The notes: generated by a model not told the origin, from the letters alone. 64,000 nt of DNA from SZAS-103 sp036496805 (GCA_036496805.1 DASXKN010000024.1:62001-126000); one strand, 5' to 3'. Positions 8,692 through 17,887 are shown, numbered from the stretch's first letter. A program made the numbers and translations.

Positions 8692-11600
8692 ATGAAAAGG
8701 ATGCTGATCAACGCCACGCAGGCGGAAGAACTGCGTGTCGCGATCGTGGACGGCCAGAACCTGTACGACATCGACATCGAACAGGCGTCGCGGGAACAGA
8801 AGAAGTCGAACATCTACAAGGGCCGCATCACCAGGCTCGAACCTTCCCTCGAAGCGGCCTTCGTCGAATACGGCGGCGAACGCCATGGCTTCCTGCCGCT
8901 GAAGGAAATCTCCCCCGACTACTTCGCCGAGGGCCTGAACCCCGACAAGGCCGGGATCAAGGAACTGCTGCGCGAAGGCCAGGAAGTCGTCGTCCAGGTC
9001 GACAAGGAAGAGCGCGGCAACAAGGGCGCCGCCCTGACCACGTTCATCTCCCTGGCCGGCCGCTACATGGTGCTGATGCCGAACTCGCCCAACGCCGGCG
9101 GCGTCTCGCGCCGCATCGAGGGCGATGACCGCGCCGCGCTGAAGGAGGCGATGGACTGCCTGAACATCCCCGAGGACATGGGGATCATCATCCGCACCGC
9201 CGGCGTAGGCCGTGATGCCGAAGAACTGCAGTGGGACCTCGACTACCTGCTGCAGGTCTGGAAGGCGATCACCGATGCCGCGTTGTCGAAACCTTCCCCC
9301 TTCCTGATCTACCAGGAATCGCGCCTGATCATCCGCGCCCTGCGCGACTACATGCGTGCCGACGTCGGCGAGGTGCTGGTCGACAACGACACGATGTACG
9401 CCGAGGCGCGCGAGTTCATGCAGCAGGTGATGCCCGCCAGCCTGCGCAAGCTCAAGCTCTATTCCGACACCACCCCGCTGTTCAACCGCTTCCAGATCGA
9501 GTCGCAGATCGAGAACGCCTACGAGCGCCAGGTGCGCCTGCCATCCGGCGGCTCGCTGGTGATCGACCAGACCGAGGCGCTGACCGCGATCGACGTCAAC
9601 TCCTCGCGTGCCACCAAGGGCGGCGACATCGAGGAGACCGCGTTCAACACCAACCTCGAGGCGGCCGAGGAAGTCGCGCGCCAGATGCGCCTGCGCGACC
9701 TCGGCGGCCTGGTCGTGATCGACTTCATCGACATGGCCTCGAACAAGCACCAGCGCGACGTCGAGAACCGCCTGCAGAACGCGCTCAAGCACGACCGCGC
9801 GCGCGTGCAGATCGGCCGCATCTCGCGCTTCGGCCTGCTGGAGATGTCGCGCCAGCGCCTGCGCCCGTCGCTGGGCGAATCCTCGCAGGTCGTGTGTCCC
9901 CGTTGCGAAGGCCACGGCCGCATGCGCAGCGTCGAGTCGCTGTCGCTGTCGATCCTGCGCCTGGCCGAAGAGCAGGCGATGAAGGAGAACACCGGGCAGG
10001 TGCTGGTGCAGGCCCCGCCGGACATCGCCAACTACCTGCTCAACGAGAAGCGCCGCTCGCTGATCGAGATCGAACAGCGCCACGACGCGCCGGTCATCAT
10101 CGTCGCCGACAAGCAGTTGCAGACGCCGCACTTCGAAGTCACGCGCCTGCGCGAGAACGAGCTCGGCGAGGATTCCGCGAGGCCGAGTTACCAGCGCGGC
10201 ACGCCGCGCAAGCTCGCCACCCACGCGCTGACCAAGGCCAATCTCAACATCCCGGCGCCCGCCGTGACCAAGGTGCAGCCGCCCGCACCCGCGCCAGTGC
10301 GCGAGACCGAGCCGGAACCGGTCGCCGCGCGAGCGCCGCAGCCACAGCGTCAGGCAGCGCCGACTCCAGTGGCGGTCCCGGCCTCGATCGTCGTCGCCCA
10401 GCCCAGGCCGCAGCAGGGCATCGTCGCGCGCATTCTCAGCATCTTCGGCTCGAAGCCGCATGCCGAGCCGGTCGCGCAGGCGCCCGCCGCGCAGCCTGCC
10501 CCACGCTCGCCACAGCAGCCTCAGCGCGAGCAACGCCCGCAGCGCGACCCGCAGCAGGCGCGCGGCGGCAGCGATCGTCGCCCGCAGCAACAGAACGCGC
10601 AGCGCCAGAACGCGAACGGCCAGAACGCGCCGCAGGGCCAGAAGCCCCAGCAGCAGAAGCAGGCGCAGCAGCCAGGCCGCCAGCAGGAACAGCGTCCGAA
10701 GCAGGAACAGCAGCAGCGTCCACCGCGACCGGAACGTCCGCAGCCGGAAGCGCAGGTAGCCGCCAAGCCTGTCCCGCCCGTGCTGGAACCGGTACAAGCC
10801 AAGCCCGTGAACGACACCACGCCGGTCGTCATCGCAGCCGCGGCCGTCCAGGCCAATCCGGCGCCGGACGATGGCGCTGCGCTGGCCGCCGAAAACGCAC
10901 AGGGAAGCAGCAGTTCGCGCCGTCGTCGCGGCCGTCGTGGTGGCCGTCGTCGTCGTCGTCCCGAAGATGCGGCCAATGCGGTCAACGCTGGCGTCGACAC
11001 CCAGTCGGAAATCGATTTCGACGAGGAAGAGGCGGACAACGAGGAAACCGTCGCGACCACGCCCGCAGTGAGCACGATGCCGCTGCCGGCTCGTCCGGTC
11101 GTGGCTGCGCCTCCGGCATCCGCGCAGGCCACGGCCACGGCCAACGCCGAGGCTCCTGCTCCTGCCCCACGCCCTGCGTCGGAATCGGCCCCTTCGGCGG
11201 CCAGCGCGGCGCCGACTGCCACGCCGCCCGTTCCGGCCGCGTCGACTGCGCCTCGTCCGATGACGGAATCGGCGACCCCGGCGCCGGTCGCCAAGGCACC
11301 GGCTGCGGCGGCACCCGTTGCCGCAACGCCAGCCTCGGCTGTGCCCGCTGTACCAGCACCTGCACCGGCGCCGCCCGTGTCTTCGGCACCGCTGCCAACG
11401 GCAGCCCCCGCCGCCGCACCCAGCGCGACGGCGCCGTCGCCGCGACCGCCGGTTGCGCCCTCCGCACCCGCCGCCGCACCGACAGCCCCGGTTCCGGTTC
11501 CACCTGCGGCCGCTGCACCGATCCAGGCGCCGCGCCCGGCCATGCCCCCGGCCCAGCCACAGACCGCGGCTGCATCCGTCGCGTCGCCGGCAAGCGTCCA

Positions 11601-12180
11601 GCCCGCGGCAGCGCCAGCGTCGCCGCCGGTGAAGCCGGCGATCACGACCGTCCCGGCGCCGGCTTCCGCCGCACCGATAGCGGCCACGACAACGACTGCA
11701 CCGGCGCCACCGGCATCCGCGGCAAACACTGCTGCGCCGACGCCAGCCGCCGCTGCGAACGGCGCGACCAAGCCGACACCTGCTCCCGCGTCGGCCTCAG
11801 CGCCTGTCGCACCCGTCCGGCCCACGACACCGACAGTTCCTGCACCGGCATCGGCTCCGCAAGCGCCCATGCGCCTGAGCGATGCGATCAGCGCGTCGAT
11901 CGATCAATCGACGCGTGCGCCGATCGCCCAGCCGCTGCCACCGAAGCCGGCTGCCGCCCCCGCTCCGGCGGTCCCTGCGGCACCGGCACCGGTGCGCCCC
12001 GCTGCTCCGGTCGTCGCTGCTCCGCCAGCACAGCCGGCGTCCACCAGCCAGGCAGCGCCTGCAGCATCGGCCCCGCCAGCGGCTGCTCCGGCGACCGCGC
12101 CGCTGCCGCGTGCCACTCCGCCCGCGCCGCGTCCGGTAGTCGAGAAGGATCGTCCGCAGGAAGGCGAACAGTCGCCCTGA
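8692..12180 (+). CDS. rne: Ribonuclease E
   Basis: 1162-residue endoribonuclease that starts mRNA decay and processes rRNA and tRNA, acting at the inner membrane as scaffold of the degradosome. The catalytic half (1-510) has the S1 domain (about 39-120), the DNase I-like site with metal ligands D301 (TAIDVNSSRAT) and D344 (VIDFIDM), and the zinc link CPRC (402-405). The scaffold half starts with a Gln-rich region (about 600-690), then an arginine-rich RNA-binding stretch SSRRRRGRRGGRRRRRPED near 742-760. A low-complexity Ala/Pro tail of more than 350 residues follows. Catalytic positions are within two residues of E. coli. The long tail is unusual. Confidence 0.98.
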   Translation: MKRMLINATQAEELRVAIVDGQNLYDIDIEQASREQKKSNIYKGRITRLEPSLEAAFVEYGGERHGFLPLKEISPDYFAEGLNPDKAGIKELLREGQEVVVQVDKEERGNKGAALTTFISLAGRYMVLMPNSPNAGGVSRRIEGDDRAALKEAMDCLNIPEDMGIIIRTAGVGRDAEELQWDLDYLLQVWKAITDAALSKPSPFLIYQESRLIIRALRDYMRADVGEVLVDNDTMYAEAREFMQQVMPASLRKLKLYSDTTPLFNRFQIESQIENAYERQVRLPSGGSLVIDQTEALTAIDVNSSRATKGGDIEETAFNTNLEAAEEVARQMRLRDLGGLVVIDFIDMASNKHQRDVENRLQNALKHDRARVQIGRISRFGLLEMSRQRLRPSLGESSQVVCPRCEGHGRMRSVESLSLSILRLAEEQAMKENTGQVLVQAPPDIANYLLNEKRRSLIEIEQRHDAPVIIVADKQLQTPHFEVTRLRENELGEDSARPSYQRGTPRKLATHALTKANLNIPAPAVTKVQPPAPAPVRETEPEPVAARAPQPQRQAAPTPVAVPASIVVAQPRPQQGIVARILSIFGSKPHAEPVAQAPAAQPAPRSPQQPQREQRPQRDPQQARGGSDRRPQQQNAQRQNANGQNAPQGQKPQQQKQAQQPGRQQEQRPKQEQQQRPPRPERPQPEAQVAAKPVPPVLEPVQAKPVNDTTPVVIAAAAVQANPAPDDGAALAAENAQGSSSSRRRRGRRGGRRRRRPEDAANAVNAGVDTQSEIDFDEEEADNEETVATTPAVSTMPLPARPVVAAPPASAQATATANAEAPAPAPRPASESAPSAASAAPTATPPVPAASTAPRPMTESATPAPVAKAPAAAAPVAATPASAVPAVPAPAPAPPVSSAPLPTAAPAAAPSATAPSPRPPVAPSAPAAAPTAPVPVPPAAAAPIQAPRPAMPPAQPQTAAASVASPASVQPAAAPASPPVKPAITTVPAPASAAPIAATTTTAPAPPASAANTAAPTPAAAANGATKPTPAPASASAPVAPVRPTTPTVPAPASAPQAPMRLSDAISASIDQSTRAPIAQPLPPKPAAAPAPAVPAAPAPVRPAAPVVAAPPAQPASTSQAAPAASAPPAAAPATAPLPRATPPAPRPVVEKDRPQEGEQSP

Positions 12181-12191
12181 CCTGTCGCAAG

Positions 12192-12217
12192 GCGGGCAGC
12201 GTGATCGCTGCCCGCTT
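12192..12217 (+). terminator. Terminator hairpin between rne and the response regulator
   Basis: A perfect 10-bp stem (GCGGGCAGCG / CGCTGCCCGC) with a TGAT loop, followed only by TTCC. It lies 11 bp after the rne stop and can serve both convergent genes. The U tract is short, so efficiency is uncertain. Confidence 0.7.
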
Positions 12218-12228
12218 CCCCGCGATGC

Positions 12229-12861
12229 TCAGTGCGATTCCAGCAACCCGTATTGCGAGGCGAGCCGCGACATCGCGATCGCGTCCGGCACGCCCAGCTT
12301 CTGCAGCATCCGGGTCTTGTGGGTCGCGACGGTTTTCGGACTCACGCTGAGGCGCTTGGCGATGTCGTCCGCACGCAAGCCGCGGCACAGCATCGTGGCG
12401 ATCTCGAATTCGCGCGGCGAAAGTCCGTCGAACGGCGTCGCTCCCGCCATCGCGCCCAACGCCATCTTCTGCGCCATCTCGCTGCCGAGGTAACGCTTGC
12501 CGCGGGCGACGTCGCGCACCGCGCGCAGCAGTTCCTCGGCCGCACAGGCCTTGCCCAGGTAACCGCTGGCGCCCGCCTCCAGCAAGCGCCGCGGCATCGG
12601 CCCGTCTTCCTGCACGGTGACGATGATGACGCGCGTGCCGGAATCCGCGCGCACGATGCGATCGGTGATTTCCAGCCCGCTCACTCCCGGCAGGTGCAGG
12701 TCGCAGAGCACCACGTCGGGCTTGAGCTTGCGGATCAGCGGCAGGCCTTCCTCGCCGGAGGCGGCCTCGCCGACCACCTCCATATCGGTTTCGCGCGACA
12801 GGATCAGCTTGAAGCCCGTACGCACCAGCGCATGGTCGTCGAGCACGAACACTCGGATCAT
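12229..12861 (-). CDS. NarL/FixJ-type response regulator, GacA/UvrY-like
   Basis: 210-residue two-component regulator. The receiver domain (1-118) has the acidic pair D8/D9, phospho-acceptor D54 in VVLCDLHLPG, T82 and K104. The LuxR-type helix-turn-helix (about 147-205) contains LSPREFEIATMLCRGL and SPKTVATHKTRMLQKL. The opening MIRVFVLDDHALVRTGF and the overall length resemble GacA/UvrY, which control small regulatory RNAs. That paralogue assignment is inferred. No sensor kinase lies beside it, which is usual for GacA. It is convergent with rne. Confidence 0.9.
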   Translation of the reverse strand: MIRVFVLDDHALVRTGFKLILSRETDMEVVGEAASGEEGLPLIRKLKPDVVLCDLHLPGVSGLEITDRIVRADSGTRVIIVTVQEDGPMPRRLLEAGASGYLGKACAAEELLRAVRDVARGKRYLGSEMAQKMALGAMAGATPFDGLSPREFEIATMLCRGLRADDIAKRLSVSPKTVATHKTRMLQKLGVPDAIAMSRLASQYGLLESH

Positions 12862-12962
12862 CGGACGCTCCCCGGGCGGCCATTGATTCCGGACGAGACT
12901 ACGCTGCCGATTCGCCCGCTGGCAACAGCCGCGAGAGCGGCGACCGCGCAGGCCAGCATCGG

Positions 12963-13586
12963 TCAGCCCGGCGTTGCGCTACCGCCCACCCGATCGGCAT
13001 TCGCCGATTGCTCGTCCGCCAGCTTCTTCTGGCACAACTCGTCGATCAGCCGTTGCAGGAAAGCGTCCTGCGCCGCCAGGTGCTGCTGGATCTGCACCGC
13101 TTCGTGGAGCAACGCTTCGGCGTCGTTGTAGGTGTCGATCGCGCGCTTGTCGCTGGCTTCGCCGGCGACCTTCTGGCCGACGATGATGATCGACAGCAGC
13201 ACGAGCTGGATGAAGGTCTGCGCGACCCAGGCCACCAGCGTCGCGGTGCCGCCCTTGACCGCGTCGGGCAGGCTGACCAGGGCCAGCGCCGCGAAGGCAT
13301 ACGCGCACCACATGGTGCCGACCGAGTCGGTGACCTTGACCGCGAACCACGCGTTGAAGCGCGTGATCGGATTGCCGGGTTCGGGCTGGTGTTCCTGCGC
13401 GGTCTTGGGCGCGTTCTTCTTGCGATGGTGGATATGCGGGTGCGGGATGTGGGCGAAGATGGCGCTGACCGTATGTGCGAGATGATGCCCGTTGGACGGA
13501 TCCGGCCCGGCCACGCGCGCACCGCAGGCGGAGCAGAATTTCGCGTCGACCGCCGCGGCGGCATTGCATTTCGGACAAGCTGCCAT
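12963..13586 (-). CDS. Zinc-ribbon membrane protein of unknown function
   Basis: 207 residues. The N-terminus has a rubredoxin-like zinc ribbon with C4PKC and C18SAC. A His-rich stretch (about 34-54, HPHIHHRKK) follows, then two hydrophobic segments (about 90-108 and 118-142, ending in LSIIIVGQKV) and an acidic/Gln-rich C-terminal helix. The two-helix core ending in VGQ recalls small inner-membrane proteins seen next to zinc ribbons in other proteobacteria, but no function is known to me. It has its own short flanks and no operon partner. Confidence 0.75.
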   Translation of the reverse strand: MAACPKCNAAAAVDAKFCSACGARVAGPDPSNGHHLAHTVSAIFAHIPHPHIHHRKKNAPKTAQEHQPEPGNPITRFNAWFAVKVTDSVGTMWCAYAFAALALVSLPDAVKGGTATLVAWVAQTFIQLVLLSIIIVGQKVAGEASDKRAIDTYNDAEALLHEAVQIQQHLAAQDAFLQRLIDELCQKKLADEQSANADRVGGSATPG

Positions 13587-13674
13587 GTCGATCGCTCCTG
13601 CTGGTTCGCTATGGCCGCGCGGACGCGCAATGCACCGCCCGGATGAGTAGCAGATATCGGGTTAAGCGCTGCCT

Positions 13675-15279
13675 TCAGCGCGGCTCGCCGGTCGTCTCGG
13701 AAAGGATCAGCCGTCCCGAACTGCGCTCGGCCCAGCCGGCATGGAAATCGAACAGGTTGTCGAGCGGATTGGCGAGCTCGTCGAACGAACCCTGTCCGAT
13801 CCGCTGCCCGCGCAGCCAGTTGTCCTCGACGAAGCGGATGATCGAGGTCTGGTCGGTGATCGTATGGTCGACGAAATTGCGCCGCGACCATGGCGACACC
13901 ACCAGCAGCGGCAGTCGCGGACCGTAGCCGCAGCGTCCCTGCGCGTGCTTGGCCTCGCCCGCGATGCCGGCCAGCGCGGTGTCGCCATCGCCGCAGGAGT
14001 GGCCGCTGAGCGTGTCCTCGCCGCTGCTGGACTGGTTCACGATCGGCGGCATCTGGTGGTCGTACCAGCCGTCGGAGTCGTCCCAGGCGATGACCACCGC
14101 AGTGTCCTTCCACTCCGATCGTTCCTGCAGGAAATTCAGCACGTGGACGACGAAGGCCTGCTCGTCGAGCGGCGTCGAATAGCCGGCATGGCCGTTCTGG
14201 ATCGCGCTCGCCTTGAGGAAGGACACCGCCGGCATGTTGCCGGCGCGCACCGCGCGGTAGAAATCCTCGAGGTCGTACTGGTGGTTGGCCGGATCGCCGC
14301 CGTGGCCGATCGCGGACACCGAAGCTGGCCGCGCATGCGCCGGATTCGCGGTCGACGGATAGAACTGGAACGGTTCGTGGTGCGGCACGTAGTCGGACTT
14401 CGCCTTGCCGGTCACGATCGAGGACGAACTGCGCCGGCATCCGCTTGTCCCGTTCGGATTCGTCGCGGTGAGGTCGAAGCCGCCCTGGAACCAGCCCCAG
14501 CTCACGTGCGCGTCGTTGAGCAGGTCGCCGATGTTGCGGCCGCCCATCGTGATCTGCGGGCCCTTCGAGCAGACGTCGTGCAGTGGATCGGGATCGCTGA
14601 TGAGCGTCCGGCCGCCGTTGCCGTCGTCGACCGTGTCGTCGTGCGCCAGGTCCGTGCTCGCGGCGATGCCGTTGGTCTGGCCGGACGCCAGATTGAGCGC
14701 GCCCACCGTCGAAGGCCCGAACGTCGTTCCGTACGAGTTGTCGCTCATCGCGAAATGCTGGGCGTAGTTCCACAGCGCGGTGACGGTGTTGCCGTCGTAG
14801 TAGCCCATCACCAGGCCGGTGGTGGTGGTCGGCCCGCCCTTGCCACCCGCCGAACCGCCATTGCCCACCGACATCGGGAAGCGATCCATCAGGCCGGCAT
14901 GGAAGGCCGACTGTTCGGCGGCGTATTCGTGGTCCTGGTCGGCGGTTGCGGCCTGGGAACGATCAAGCCGGAAGGGATTGACCGCGCCGATCCCGTTCTG
15001 CGCGTTCAGCCGGTTCGGATTGCTGGTCAGCATCGAGCCGCTCAGGCCGTTCACCGAAGGCGTGTCGGGGGCGGCATGGAAGGCCGGCTCGCCGGACGGA
15101 TTGGCGGCGCGCGGATAGCTCGCGAAATAGTGATCGAAGGAGACGTTTTCCTGGAATATCACCACCAGGTGCCGGATCGGAGTGGCCGTCGCGGTGGCCG
15201 TCGACGCGAGCGCGGCAACCGGAAACAGGCACGCGATGGCTGCGCCCAGGCAGGAGATCACGACGCGGCGATGGAGCAT
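13675..15279 (-). CDS. Secreted phosphoesterase (phospholipase C / acid phosphatase family)
   Basis: Exported metal-dependent phosphoesterase of the bacterial phospholipase C/AcpA superfamily, 534 residues from the ATG at 15279. That start opens a signal peptide (MLHRRVVISCLGAAI...ALA). An upstream start at 15330 would add 17 charged residues and is less likely. Family motifs are IRHLVVIFQENVSFDHYF near the mature N-terminus (catalytic metal ligands and Asn), AMSDNSYGTTFGPS in the middle, and VVIAWDDSDGWYDHQMPP near the C-terminus. The likely substrate is a phosphate monoester or phospholipid head group outside the cytoplasm. A more distant family member is encoded at 29262. Confidence 0.88.
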   Translation of the reverse strand: MLHRRVVISCLGAAIACLFPVAALASTATATATPIRHLVVIFQENVSFDHYFASYPRAANPSGEPAFHAAPDTPSVNGLSGSMLTSNPNRLNAQNGIGAVNPFRLDRSQAATADQDHEYAAEQSAFHAGLMDRFPMSVGNGGSAGGKGGPTTTTGLVMGYYDGNTVTALWNYAQHFAMSDNSYGTTFGPSTVGALNLASGQTNGIAASTDLAHDDTVDDGNGGRTLISDPDPLHDVCSKGPQITMGGRNIGDLLNDAHVSWGWFQGGFDLTATNPNGTSGCRRSSSSIVTGKAKSDYVPHHEPFQFYPSTANPAHARPASVSAIGHGGDPANHQYDLEDFYRAVRAGNMPAVSFLKASAIQNGHAGYSTPLDEQAFVVHVLNFLQERSEWKDTAVVIAWDDSDGWYDHQMPPIVNQSSSGEDTLSGHSCGDGDTALAGIAGEAKHAQGRCGYGPRLPLLVVSPWSRRNFVDHTITDQTSIIRFVEDNWLRGQRIGQGSFDELANPLDNLFDFHAGWAERSSGRLILSETTGEPR

Positions 15280-15360
15280 CCTCAATCCTGCGCTGGAAGG
15301 TGGTCTGGCCCGGACGCGCGGGCTTGCCACGCGCGCGCCGGGCGCTCACTGTAACCCGGT

Positions 15361-15389
15361 TTCAACGCGCAGCTACAAGTGCTTACAAT
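15361..15389 (+). promoter_or_regulatory. Sigma70-like promoter of the 101-residue protein gene
   Basis: -35-like TTCAAC at 15361-15366 and -10-like TACAAT at 15384-15389 with a 17-bp spacer, ending 33 bp before the ATG at 15423. Confidence 0.5.
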
Positions 15390-15422
15390 GCCAGCCAGTC
15401 GATCATCGGACCCACCCGAGCC

Positions 15423-15728
15423 ATGAACGAACCGACCCTGGAAGAATTGCTGGGCTACGTCCTGCGGGACACCGGCTGGATCATGGCCGGCGGCTCGGCG
15501 CAATTCCGCCAGGGTGCCTTGTCCGAACTGCAATCCAGCCTGCGCCTGGTGCGCCAGCACGCCGGCAGCGAGCGCGTCCTGAACGCGGTGAAGGTCCTGT
15601 CCGAGAAGGCCACGATGGTCGCCCAGAAGAGCTCCAACGACACCGAGACGATCATGAGCCTGCGCCGCACCCTCGAGGAATTCGAGAAGGCGATGAAGCA
15701 GTACCTGGCGACGGCGAAGAGGCGCTGA
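15423..15728 (+). CDS. Small conserved-looking cytoplasmic protein, function unknown
   Basis: 101 residues, no signal peptide or membrane segment. The sequence is helical and rich in heptad-like leucines (LEELLGYVL, LQSSLRLVRQH, LRRTLEEFEKAMKQYL), so a small coiled-coil bundle is likely. The start at 15423 follows a -10 box at a normal distance. The longer frame from 15300 would run through the upstream gene's promoter side and is rejected. Not recognised; it stands alone between a secreted phosphoesterase and an exported protein. Confidence 0.7.
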   Translation: MNEPTLEELLGYVLRDTGWIMAGGSAQFRQGALSELQSSLRLVRQHAGSERVLNAVKVLSEKATMVAQKSSNDTETIMSLRRTLEEFEKAMKQYLATAKRR

Positions 15729-15779
15729 AATTGCCGCGCTTGCCAAAGCGCAGCGCGAGCCAGGAGGCGGTCTCGCCGA

Positions 15780-16622
15780 TCAGAAGCTCGTATCCGATCG
15801 CAGCCTGCCTTTGTCCCCATCGGGCGTACATGCATACACGCGCTGCCGGACCTGTATCTCACCGTGGTTCGCGGACACGACGAGTTCTTCCTGCACATCA
15901 CTGCCGTGGTCGCCGCAGGTCAACGTCGTTACCGTGGCGGGCGACCCGGGTCTGAGCAATGCCTCCCATGCGTCCCTGGGCATCATCAGCGGCTTGCCCG
16001 GTTTCCCCACCGACGTCAGCGCATGGAGCCTCGGGTTCAGTGGCGATACCCCGAGCGCTGCGAACTGGGTGTTGCCGCAAGGCAGCGTGCCCACCTGCAT
16101 GAGGAATTCGGTGGCCCGGCCGTCACGATCGTAGTCGGCCAGCTGCATGAGGTTCACGGGCTGACGATGCTCGATTTCATCCACCAAAGCGGAATCGCCA
16201 CGACGTTCCCGGTCAAAGTCGCCTTCCAGCGTCGGCCATCGCTGCAGATACGCCGTTCCCTCCACCCGATTGGCGTCCGGGTAGTCAAACTGACCGAACA
16301 ACGGGCGCAGGTCGAGGCTATCGATCTGCACATTGCCGCGCTTGCGGATCAGCCGCAAGGTGCCGAATTCCCCGTAGGAAAGGCCGCTACAGGGGCAACT
16401 GATGGCACCGATCATGTCGTGGGGCCCGCAGACTTCTTCTGGCGGCCGATCCCAGACCAGTTGCCAGACTTCCTTCTCTCCCTGGAACTCCACGACATGT
16501 CTTTCCCGGACAAGGGGATGCGCCGCGGTCCGGTCAGGAACTGGAGTGGCCGCGAACGTGGGGACGGAACAGGTCGCGGAAAAACACGACAACAACAGGA
16601 GTCGCGCGCAGTTCGTCATCAT
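15780..16622 (-). CDS. Exported hypothetical protein
   Basis: 280 residues beginning with a clear signal peptide (LLLLSCFSATCSVPTFA, cleavage near residue 24). The mature part has six or more cysteines, including CGPHDMIGAISCPCSG, which suggests disulfides in the periplasm. An acidic stretch DYDRDGRATEFLMQVG resembles the FG-GAP/EF-hand-like calcium-loop style of exported proteins, but no known domain is recognised. GC and codon bias are slightly weaker than in neighbours. Its 5' end lies next to the tRNA-Ser gene. Confidence 0.65.
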   Translation of the reverse strand: MMTNCARLLLLSCFSATCSVPTFAATPVPDRTAAHPLVRERHVVEFQGEKEVWQLVWDRPPEEVCGPHDMIGAISCPCSGLSYGEFGTLRLIRKRGNVQIDSLDLRPLFGQFDYPDANRVEGTAYLQRWPTLEGDFDRERRGDSALVDEIEHRQPVNLMQLADYDRDGRATEFLMQVGTLPCGNTQFAALGVSPLNPRLHALTSVGKPGKPLMMPRDAWEALLRPGSPATVTTLTCGDHGSDVQEELVVSANHGEIQVRQRVYACTPDGDKGRLRSDTSF

Positions 16623-16638
16623 CCCCTCGGAATCGCAG

Positions 16639-16728
16639 TGGCGGAGAGAGTGGGATTCGAACCCACGGTGGTATCGCTACCACGCCGGTTTTCAAGACCG
16701 GTGCCTTAAACCACTCGGCCATCTCTCC
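16639..16728 (-). tRNA. tRNA-Ser (anticodon UGA)
   Basis: 90 nt including an encoded CCA. Acceptor stem GGAGAGA pairs with TCTCTCC and the discriminator is G. The D arm contains GGCCGAGTGG, the anticodon stem CCGGT/ACCGG frames the loop CTTGAAA, a long variable arm (typical of class II tRNAs) pairs GTGGTA with TACCAC, and the T loop is TTCGAAT. The anticodon TGA reads UCA and UCG. Confidence 0.98.
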
Positions 16729-16801
16729 GTTGAAATGCTGTACGCCGGTTCGACTCGGGCCATCCATGCCCTCGCCCCTTCGGGGCCGACCTTCGGTCGT
16801 T

Positions 16802-16861
16802 CTGGATCGTTCCAGACGATCCAGTCAAGACCAGTGCAATCGACCACTCTGCCACCCTTCC
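16802..16861 (-). pseudogene. tRNA-Ser-like 5' half fused to a hairpin
   Basis: On the minus strand 16861-16825 reads as the first 37 bases of a serine tRNA: acceptor strand, D arm GGCAGAGTGGTCGATTGC, then CTGGTCTTGA up to the UGA anticodon position. No 3' half follows. Instead a perfect 9-bp hairpin (16802-16824, loop 5) comes next, then two small GC hairpins down to about 16772. It differs from the intact tRNA-Ser at 16639 in many positions, so it is not a recent copy. It may be a remnant or a tRNA-like RNA element. Confidence 0.6.
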
Positions 16862-16897
16862 TTGTCGAACGATTCTCCCACGCGTCTTTGTAGCCGC

Positions 16898-17887
16898 TCA
16901 CGCCGCCGTCTTCTGCCGTGCAAGCTGTTTCTGCAACGCCATCTTCGCGCATTCCTCGCGGCTCTTGGTGCAGCCGCTGCGGCTGGCTTCCAGCAAGGGC
17001 GGCAGGCGTTCGGCGAGGAAGTCGATGAACACGCGCACCGCCGGCAACAGGCCGCGGCGCGACGGGAAGACGGCGTGGCAGATGCCCTGCGGCAGCGACC
17101 AGTCGGGCAGCACCGGCTCGAGCTCGCCGCGCAGGATGGCTTCCGCGCAGACCGTCTCGGGCACCAGGGCGATGCCGTGGCCGCGCTTGGCGATCTCCAT
17201 CAGCAGCGGGAAGTCGTGGCCCATCAGGCGCGGCTGGATGTCGACGCGCACGGTCGTGTCGTCGGGACCATGCAATTCCCAACGTTGACGCGCCTCGTCC
17301 TCGCTCATGCTCAGCGTCGCATGCGATTCGAGGTCGTGCGGCGTGGCCGGGCGGCCGCGCGCATCGAGGTACTTCGGGCTTGCGACCAGCAACTCGCGGA
17401 TCTGCCCGAAGCTGCGCATCACCAGGCTGCCGTCGTCGTTGAGCTGGGTGCGCACACGCAGGGCGACGTCGAAACCTTCGTTGATCAGGTCGACGCGGCG
17501 GTTGCTGACCTGCAGTTGCACGCGCACCTGCGGGTGCATGACGAGGAAATCCGGCAGCAGCTCGGCGAGCTGCTGCTGCGCCAGCGCGACCGGGCAGCTC
17601 ACCTTGATGATGCCGCGCGGCTCCACGCTCAGGCGTTCCACCGCCTCACGCGCGGACTGCGCTTCCGAGAGCATGGCCTGCGCGTGGCGATAGACGTTCT
17701 GCCCGACCTCGGTCACCGCGAAGCGGCGCGTCGAGCGCTGCAGCAGGCGCACGCCGAGGTCGGTCTCGAGCTGGACGATGCGCCGGCTCAACCGCGACTT
17801 CGGGATGCCCAGCGCGCGCTCGGCAGAGGCGAAGCCGCCGTGTTCGACGACCATCGCGAAGTAGTAGAGATCATTGAGGTCCTGCAT
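16898..17887 (-). CDS. LysR-family transcriptional regulator
   Basis: 329 residues from the ATG at 17887, where the LysR helix-turn-helix begins (MQDLNDLYYFAMVVEHGGFASAE...). A longer frame exists to 17926 but adds only a polar leader. The winged helix (1-60) includes GIPKSRLSRRIVQLE. The effector-binding domain (about 90-300) follows the CrgA/DmlR-type pattern (PRGIIKVSCPVALAQ). The C-terminus has two cysteines and a basic end. In this family the regulated gene is often divergent, but the neighbour here is serS on the same strand, so the target is unknown. Confidence 0.9.
   Translation of the reverse strand: MQDLNDLYYFAMVVEHGGFASAERALGIPKSRLSRRIVQLETDLGVRLLQRSTRRFAVTEVGQNVYRHAQAMLSEAQSAREAVERLSVEPRGIIKVSCPVALAQQQLAELLPDFLVMHPQVRVQLQVSNRRVDLINEGFDVALRVRTQLNDDGSLVMRSFGQIRELLVASPKYLDARGRPATPHDLESHATLSMSEDEARQRWELHGPDDTTVRVDIQPRLMGHDFPLLMEIAKRGHGIALVPETVCAEAILRGELEPVLPDWSLPQGICHAVFPSRRGLLPAVRVFIDFLAERLPPLLEASRSGCTKSREECAKMALQKQLARQKTAA

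Noticed and set aside
9231..12350. A 1039-codon plus-strand frame overlapping rne
   Set aside because: Out-of-frame shadow of rne; its composition is Arg/Ala/Gly-rich and without motifs, while the rne frame has all catalytic residues.
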